A stretch of DNA of 11,770 bases from Deltaproteobacteria bacterium (GTDB lineage Bacteria > Bdellovibrionota > UBA1018): assembly GCA_013286765.1 (NCBI GenBank), contig JABDFB010000070.1:1-11770 (forward strand), read 5' to 3'. The notes below the pieces were generated by a model. It was not told the DNA's origin and ran no database searches. It saw nothing but the letters and a program-made list of their open reading frames with translations. The first letter of the stretch is position 1, and each line of letters opens with the position of its first letter. Made by a program: the position numbers and the translations under genes. This document shows, piece by piece, positions 7,403 to 11,770 of this stretch.

Positions 7403-8128
7403 ATTTCAATAGAATAGCTAAAATTACTACCCCTCTTTTTATTGCGTTGCTCACGACTTTTATTGCTGGTTGTGATCAAGGTGCACAAATTGAGTTTAAA
7501 CCCATTTATAAAGCAACCGAGCCTACCCCTGTTGGCCCCCCCCATTTCAGAGCTTGGTGAAACGAATTGGCAACTGAACCGCACTTGGGTTCTTTCACGG
7601 CTTGTTTGTAATAATCAGGAAGTCACCGCTCTCCACGATCATAATAAATCCGATATTAAGCTACAGTTAAGCGGTCATAAAGGCGCACTTATTTTTGAAA
7701 AGCACAATGTTAAGTCACCCGATTTCATGAGCACACCGGTTCAATCAGACGAATATAGTTTTACAGTAACATATGCTCCCGCACTTGTTTTAGCTTCAAA
7801 AGATAAGACGTTATTCGGAATTAAAGGGCAGGTCGCATTCTCACCAGTAGGCGACGGAAGAGCTTGCTACACTGGCGTAGAGAAGACAACCTGTACTGCT
7901 GAATCCAATTTATTTAACACTTTTGCCATCTATAACTACGGTTTCATTCAGAAACCAGAAAACTTTGGCAAAGACGACCAATGGGTTCTTAAGAGCATCG
8001 GCATTGAGCCTCTCTGTACTTCATTAGCACCGAATATTGAGATGAACCGAAATAGCATCAACTACGTCGTGTTTACTCCGTCGTGGGGCTACGAAGGTCG
8101 CTTCCCACAAAGACACGCGACCAGATAA
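7399..8128 (+). CDS. Lipoprotein, lipocalin-like, frame broken at a C8 tract
   Basis: The first frame starts at ATG 7399 with a good ribosome site and encodes a lipoprotein signal peptide: charged N-terminus, hydrophobic core, lipobox Ile-Ala-Gly-Cys with Cys25. It then meets a run of eight C (7536-7543) and stops at TGA 7558-7560 after 53 codons. The rest of the protein continues in the next frame to the stop ending at 8128. With seven C the two parts join into one 242-residue protein. The mature part starts Cys-Asp, then a short Pro-containing spacer, then a beta-rich domain from about residue 57 (TNWQLNRTWVLSRLVC) with four cysteines (70, 156, 165, 206) that could form two disulfides. This pattern resembles small bacterial lipocalin-like lipoproteins, by eye only. 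Asp at +2 is an inner-membrane retention signal in E. coli; whether that holds here is unknown. The break may be phase variation, slippage-based expression, a true pseudogene or a sequence error. The recO gene follows 29 bp later. Confidence 0.8.
7536..7543 (+). repeat. Homopolymer of eight C inside the lipoprotein gene
   Basis: The tract lies between the Gly codon at residue 46 and the start of the folded domain, in the spacer just after the lipid-anchor region. Eight C puts the downstream domain out of frame; seven C (or ten) keeps it in frame. Runs of this length are known to be prone to slipped-strand mispairing, and also to length errors in sequencing. Confidence 0.95.
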
Positions 8129-8157
8129 ATAGTACAATAGTATGCTAAGATCGGTGG

Positions 8158-9075
8158 ATGCAGCCTATTCACGATCTCGCTATCGTCCTTAGATCCATCC
8201 CTTACGGGGATCGACATAAGATCGTCACAGCACTAACCGAAAAACATGGGCAAATTTCAGCATTAGCGAAGAATTCAGTACAGTCTCGCCGTTTTGGGGG
8301 CGCGCTAGAGCCTTTTGTCGCTAGCCAGTGGATTTATAGCTGGAAGCCTGGGGCTGAACTCGCACAGCTCAGTGAGGCTGAAGTCAAAGAGGCGTTCGAA
8401 GATATTCGAAAGAATTTTGAGCTATTCTCGGTCGCGAGCGCTCTAAACGAATTAATGCTTAGACTGGCGCCCCAAAACGAAGCTTGTCCGGATTTATTTC
8501 GGCTGCATTCAAATGCATTAGTGGCATTGAATGAACTTGCTGGATCTTTTGCAGCGCAAACCACACTGCAGGGTCCACAAATTTCACTACTGAATGCTTA
8601 TTTAGCAAAGCTGCTCCAATGGTGCGGGAACCAACCCAGGCTAACCAGTTGTTCCATATGCGGAATAATGTTGAGCCAGATATTGGACCAGATATTGAAA
8701 AAGACGGATTCCGAAGCCGAACTCTCCTGCACCATTGCCAGTGCTGGCTGGGTATGCCCGCAATGTCGGACACAAGAAACACGACATGTGAGCATGGGAG
8801 AGCGAGAAGGGGTACAATTTCAACACTTAGCTTTAAGAATTACGCCTCTGGCGATTGTTGATTTTCATAGTTGTTTGAGTTTCCCGATTCGAAAAGTAAT
8901 CCCCGAGATGAAGGCTTCGTATCAGGAGCATCAACAGTTGTTTAAATTTTTAGAAGCTCTGTTTATTTATCACGTTCCGGGATTTGACAAGACTCCAATC
9001 AAGAGTTTGCGTTTTCTTGATTTAGAATCCAATCTGAAATTTGCAGAATCGAATCCCCCACATAACTCACTTTAG
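8158..9075 (+). CDS. recO: DNA repair protein RecO
   Basis: RecO works in the RecFOR pathway: it binds single-stranded DNA and SSB, anneals strands and, with RecR, helps load RecA at gaps and breaks. The N-terminus has the family pattern (DLAIVLRSIPYGDRHKIVT, then GQISALAK and FGGALEPF) of the OB-fold, residues about 1-80. A helical domain follows. It carries a four-cysteine zinc site with CSIC at 165-168 and CPQC at 200-203. The usual RecO ending, KSLRFLDL, occurs near 284-291. A short extra tail then follows, bringing the length to 305 residues, longer than the 240-270 typical of the family. The ATG at 8158 matches the family start; only a weak GGTGG precedes it. It may be co-transcribed with the lipoprotein gene 29 bp upstream. 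Its last 77 bp overlap the convergent epimerase-phosphatase gene. Confidence 0.95.
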   Translation: MQPIHDLAIVLRSIPYGDRHKIVTALTEKHGQISALAKNSVQSRRFGGALEPFVASQWIYSWKPGAELAQLSEAEVKEAFEDIRKNFELFSVASALNELMLRLAPQNEACPDLFRLHSNALVALNELAGSFAAQTTLQGPQISLLNAYLAKLLQWCGNQPRLTSCSICGIMLSQILDQILKKTDSEAELSCTIASAGWVCPQCRTQETRHVSMGEREGVQFQHLALRITPLAIVDFHSCLSFPIRKVIPEMKASYQEHQQLFKFLEALFIYHVPGFDKTPIKSLRFLDLESNLKFAESNPPHNSL

Positions 9076-10585
9076 AAGTGTCCGTCACCTCAGCACTCAA
9101 GCCTGTCTTCACTAAGATTGAGCCTTTACATCCAGCGGCGGTCCCGGCGAGGAGATCACTCTTTCGATCGCCAATCATATAGGAGCGCGAAAGGTCGATA
9201 TTGAGCATTTCGGCGGCATCTAGAATCATTTTTGGTTTTGGCTTTCGGCATTCACAGGCAACATCAGGAACATGTAAACAAAGTTTATATTCATCAATGT
9301 AAACTCCGGACTGACTCAAAAGCTCGTCGAGACGTTTATTGACCTTAACCAGTGCCTCCGGCTCAATTCTGCCTCTACCCACACCTGATTGATTAGAAAC
9401 AATGACAAGCAGGTACCCGCAGGACCTCAGCTTCACCAGGCCTTCCGCTACGCCGGGAAGTAGTTTGACCTTGGTGGGGTCATTCAAATATCCAGGATCT
9501 TCGTTCAACGTTCCGTCACGATCCAAAAAAATAGCCGGTCTTTTTATTTTTCGGCGCTTTTGTTCCCAGGCCCACGCGGACATTAAAATTTCTTCGATGT
9601 TTCGGAGCTTCTTTACAGTTTCCGGGCCAGTTCCCGGGCCAAACCCCAACTCACGTTGAGCAAGTGTGGTATCAGCCACTAGTCGAGGCACATCGCCCAC
9701 CCGTCGCTCTCCAACTTGCGTTTTGATCTTCCGACCCAGAATTTTTTCTGCCACAGCGATGATTTCGAGAATAGAGTAGCCACGCCCGCTGCCTAAGTTA
9801 AATGCTTCGTAGGTACCTTTTACAGGCAGCCCGCTCCCGAGAAGTCTCTTCATCGCGGCGATATGCGCCTCAGCGACATCTGAAACGTGAATATAGTCGC
9901 GGACACAAGTGCCATCAGGCGTAGAATAATCAGAACCATAAATAGTCATGGGTGCATCAGGTTCATTACCTGAATTTCCTAAAATTCCGAGAATTCTCGG
10001 AATAAGATGTGTTTCTGGTTCATGCCACTCTCCTACCCTGAGTTTCGTTTCTGCACCGGCGGCATTAAAGTACCTGAGTGCAAGTGCGCGCAAGCCTCTT
10101 TCTCGCGCCAAGCGACTTAATCTGTTCTCTACTTCCAGTTTAGTTTTTCCATAGGGCGTGGCCGGGTCTTTCGGAAAAGACTCCGGAATAGCAGAAACGC
10201 CATCTAAGGTTTTTTCATAAACAGCACAAGTGGAAGAAAAAATAAAATTTTTCAAATCATGTTTAAGGAGAATCTCGAGGAGCGCTTCTGTTTGTTGAAC
10301 ATTGTTTTCATAATAAGCTTCGGCATGAACAAAACTCTCTTCAACCAAACTACGAGCGGCAAAATGCATGACGCAATCGAACCTCTCCGAAGTCACTAGT
10401 TGTTCCACAAGTTTTGTGTCACCGGCTCGGCCGAAGATGAAGTGGTCTTGATCCACAGCGACTAAATGCCGATGTCCCGTAGACAGATCATCTAAAACCC
10501 ATACTTCGTGGCCCTCGTCCAGTAGGTGAACGCAGGTTGTGCTCCCTACATAGCCGGCACCCCCGACGACTAAAATTCGTGACAT
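8999..10585 (-). CDS. UDP-glucose 4-epimerase fused to HAD-IIIA (GmhB/HisB-N-like) phosphatase
   Basis: Two enzymes in one 528-residue chain. Residues 1 to about 335 are a GalE-type short-chain dehydrogenase, interconverting UDP-glucose and UDP-galactose or the N-acetyl forms. It has the NAD motif GGAGYVG at 8-14, Thr119 at the usual catalytic Ser/Thr place, the Tyr145-x3-Lys149 pair, RYFNAAGAE at 171-179, HEPETHLIP at 188-196, and DGTCVRDYIHVSD at 224-236. Residues about 349-520 are a HAD-IIIA phosphatase: nucleophile motif FLDRDGT with Asp355 and Asp357, SNQSGVGRG at 397-405, zinc ligands CxH at 436-438 and CxC at 444-446 followed by RKPKPK, and the acid motif MIGDRKSD at 470-477. NQSG-x-GRG favours heptose-bisphosphate phosphatase (GmhB). 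The short CxH-x5-CxC zinc loop is more like the histidinol-phosphatase half of HisB, so the substrate is open. Both active sites look intact. ATG 10585 is the family start. The gene is divergent from the lipid exporter, pointing to surface-glycan or LPS precursor supply. Confidence 0.93.
   Translation of the reverse strand: MSRILVVGGAGYVGSTTCVHLLDEGHEVWVLDDLSTGHRHLVAVDQDHFIFGRAGDTKLVEQLVTSERFDCVMHFAARSLVEESFVHAEAYYENNVQQTEALLEILLKHDLKNFIFSSTCAVYEKTLDGVSAIPESFPKDPATPYGKTKLEVENRLSRLARERGLRALALRYFNAAGAETKLRVGEWHEPETHLIPRILGILGNSGNEPDAPMTIYGSDYSTPDGTCVRDYIHVSDVAEAHIAAMKRLLGSGLPVKGTYEAFNLGSGRGYSILEIIAVAEKILGRKIKTQVGERRVGDVPRLVADTTLAQRELGFGPGTGPETVKKLRNIEEILMSAWAWEQKRRKIKRPAIFLDRDGTLNEDPGYLNDPTKVKLLPGVAEGLVKLRSCGYLLVIVSNQSGVGRGRIEPEALVKVNKRLDELLSQSGVYIDEYKLCLHVPDVACECRKPKPKMILDAAEMLNIDLSRSYMIGDRKSDLLAGTAAGCKGSILVKTGLSAEVTDTSKVSYVGDSILQISDWILNQENANS
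9616..9639. repeat. Two tandem 12-bp units in the epimerase C-terminal segment
   Basis: Two adjacent 12-bp copies starting CAGTT and ending CCGGGC, differing at one base (T or C at the sixth position). On the coding strand they give the near-repeat GPGT-GPET at about residues 316-323. This falls just before the end of the epimerase half. The reading frame is kept because the unit is a multiple of three. Confidence 0.8.
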
Positions 10586-10596
10586 AGCAAGATCAT
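10570..10596 (-). promoter_or_regulatory. Possible 8-codon leader ORF overlapping the epimerase start
   Basis: The only strong ribosome-site match upstream of the epimerase gene, AAGGAG (10602-10607 on the minus strand), lies 5 nt before an out-of-frame ATG at 10596. That frame reads MILLCHEF and ends with TAG at 10572-10570, so it spans the epimerase ATG at 10585. From the AAGGAG to the epimerase ATG is 16 nt, too far for good direct initiation. Ribosomes ending the mini-ORF could restart at the epimerase ATG by short backward scanning. This is inference; a weakly initiated epimerase start without coupling is the plain alternative. Confidence 0.3.
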
Positions 10597-10644
10597 TATC
10601 ACTCCTTGCGCAAAATATGCGACTATTCTACAAATAAAATCCTC
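10586..10644. promoter_or_regulatory. Divergent promoter gap between epimerase-phosphatase and ABC exporter genes
   Basis: This 59-bp gap must hold the start signals of two divergent genes unless promoters lie inside the coding regions. On the plus strand, TTGCGC (10606-10611), a 17-bp spacer and TACAAA (10629-10634) form a weak sigma-70-like pair. On the minus strand, TAGAAT (10625-10630) matches five of six -10 bases, but no clear -35 box was found. The two -10 boxes overlap, so the promoters may compete. A plus-strand start near 10641 would leave almost no leader before ATG 10645. Confidence 0.35.
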
Positions 10645-11770
10645 ATGCGATCTCTAATGAAGTTAGTACCCTATCTCAAACCCCATTTTTGGTTCATTCT
10701 CCTCAGTGCGGCTCTAGCCATCCCATTGTCAGCCATCCGGCTTGGCCCGGCACCTGTCGTTCGCTATATGCTGGACACAGTGATCGTCCGAAAGGATGCG
10801 TCTAAGCTCATACTATTTCCGATTGCGTTAGTTGCGCTCTATGCATTGAATTTCATCGTGCGTTTTCTACATTATTATCTGCTTCGAATTATAATTGTCC
10901 GAGTCAATCAGAAGATCAAAAATGATCTTTTCAATCATCTACTAGGACTTTCTGCCGATTATTTCACAGCACAAAGCACCGGAACTCTCATCTCACGAAC
11001 CGGTGTAGACCCTCAATATATCGATTCAGGCTTGTCGAGCATCAATGTAGTGGTGCGAGAGCCGATCACTCTTGTATTCCTATTTGGATATGCCCTAAAG
11101 CTGAATTGGCGACTTACGGTGATGACACTGATTGTGGTTCCACTGATAGGATGGGTTTTCTCGGCGACGGGGCGAAATTTAAAACGCTATATTTCGAAAT
11201 TAACGGAGGTGAACGCCAGCCTCTATTCCACACTGCAAGAGAGCTTTTCAGGAATTCGCATTGTTAAATCGTTTCGGCTCGAAAATTATGTCCTCAAGAA
11301 ATTCGTCGAAAAGAACGAACGTTATGCCCGCTTGCTACTCAAAACTTCGTTTCTCGAAGAGGCCTCTCATCCGATGGTCGAGCTTCTCACGGCGGTTGCC
11401 CTAGCGCCCATCATTTATTATGGGGGGCTACAGGTTCTGACCGGCAAAATGTCTCCCGGCGATCTTTTTGCTTTTTTTACAGCGTTTGCATTGATGATGA
11501 ATCCGATTCGGATGTTGAACGATGTGAATATAAAATTTCACCAGGCGGCTGGAGCATGTGACCGTATTTTTGAGATTTTTGACTGGAAGTCGCGCTTGCA
11601 CGAACCAGTGACTCCAAAATCGCTGACACAGCTGAATCAGAGCATTGAACTCGACCAAGTAACGTTTGCCTACCCGGAGGCTCCCAATCGATTTGTATTG
11701 AAAGATGTATCATTCAAAATTCCGAAGGGCCGAGTCGTCGCGCTGGTAGGCGCAAGCGGTGCTGGCAAAA
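10645..11770 (+). CDS. msbA: MsbA-type lipid A/lipid exporter ABC ATPase, 3' end outside the window
   Basis: An ABC exporter half-transporter with the transmembrane domain first, which would flip lipid A-core or a similar lipid across the inner membrane as a homodimer. Visible are 375 codons. Hydrophobic segments lie near residues 16-33, 55-76, 139-154, 157-174, 247-263 and 272-288. YFTAQSTGTLISR (106-118) and SFSGIRIVKSF (200-210) are typical exporter coupling-region wording. PGDLFAFFTAFALMMNPIR (271-289), ending in the RIFEIFD segment, is typical of the MsbA/lipid group. The nucleotide-binding domain begins with the A-loop aromatic in FAYP (Tyr343) and Walker A GASGAGK at 369-375, where the window ends. 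Start choice is uncertain: ATG 10645 is first, but ATG 10657 gives the common MKLVPYLKPH beginning; neither has a good ribosome site. The divergent epimerase-phosphatase supports an envelope role. Another lipid or drug exporter of this family cannot be excluded. Confidence 0.9.
   Translation, partial: MRSLMKLVPYLKPHFWFILLSAALAIPLSAIRLGPAPVVRYMLDTVIVRKDASKLILFPIALVALYALNFIVRFLHYYLLRIIIVRVNQKIKNDLFNHLLGLSADYFTAQSTGTLISRTGVDPQYIDSGLSSINVVVREPITLVFLFGYALKLNWRLTVMTLIVVPLIGWVFSATGRNLKRYISKLTEVNASLYSTLQESFSGIRIVKSFRLENYVLKKFVEKNERYARLLLKTSFLEEASHPMVELLTAVALAPIIYYGGLQVLTGKMSPGDLFAFFTAFALMMNPIRMLNDVNIKFHQAAGACDRIFEIFDWKSRLHEPVTPKSLTQLNQSIELDQVTFAYPEAPNRFVLKDVSFKIPKGRVVALVGASGAGK

Noticed and set aside
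7442..8128. A 228-codon frame starting at TTG 7442 as a separate gene.
   Set aside because: Its first 35 or so codons are out of frame with the lipoprotein signal peptide, and TTG 7442 lacks a ribosome site; it is the downstream part of the frame-broken lipoprotein gene.
9068..9080. A small dyad, CACTT-TAG-AAGTG, centred on the recO stop codon, as a terminator.
   Set aside because: Only five mostly AT pairs with a 3-nt loop and no T-run on either strand; too weak.
9525..9531. A run of seven A (seven T on the coding strand) at the phosphatase catalytic motif, as another switch site.
   Set aside because: The frame is intact through the run and both sides match the family, so there is no sign of a frame break.
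11472..11478. A run of seven T in the ABC exporter, as a slippage site.
   Set aside because: It encodes two Phe and part of an adjacent codon in a hydrophobic segment, and the frame is continuous.
11750..11770. Exporter gene ending abruptly at Walker A, as a truncated pseudogene.
   Set aside because: The frame is intact up to the last base; it is cut by the window edge.

Overview
The window comes from a diderm (Gram-negative-type) bacterium of moderate GC. The signs are an MsbA-type lipid A exporter, a Sec signal peptide on a very large protein, a lipobox lipoprotein, a Leloir-pathway sugar epimerase fused to a HAD phosphatase, and RecO. Nothing in the sequence fixes the taxon. Two very large, poorly conserved exported or helical-repeat proteins beside housekeeping genes would suit a Bdellovibrionota- or deltaproteobacteria-like genome, but that is a guess. 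No mobile element, CRISPR array, tRNA or rRNA is visible.

Layout. (1) Positions 1-2331 (+): the 3' part of a large protein of unknown function, whose frame is already open at base 1. (2) 2358-7187 (+): a 1609-residue protein with a Sec signal peptide. Both large proteins have Pro/Ala-rich linkers and degenerate ankyrin-like helical motifs and are probably co-transcribed. (3) 7188-7398: an AT-rich 211-bp gap with a promoter-like region, a 17-bp inverted repeat and a doubtful small ORF. (4) 7399-8128 (+): a lipoprotein gene interrupted at a run of eight C; removing one C restores a single 242-residue frame. (5) 8158-9075 (+): recO. (6) 8999-10585 (-): a 528-residue fusion of a GalE-type epimerase and a HAD-IIIA phosphatase, convergent with recO and overlapping its 3' end by 77 bp. 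(7) 10586-10644: a 59-bp divergent promoter gap containing a possible 8-codon leader ORF. (8) 10645 to the window end (+): an MsbA-type ABC exporter, cut off at the Walker A lysine.

Together, the right third looks like an envelope-glycan and lipid segment: the sugar epimerase/phosphatase and the lipid A flippase are divergently transcribed from one short gap. The left two thirds look like an accessory export/surface cassette of two large repeat-like proteins and a lipoprotein that may switch on and off. The observations most worth a second look are the C8 frame break in the lipoprotein, the GalE-HAD fusion with a HisB-like short zinc loop, and the paired large ankyrin-like proteins. Functions of the two large proteins are unknown and none is asserted.
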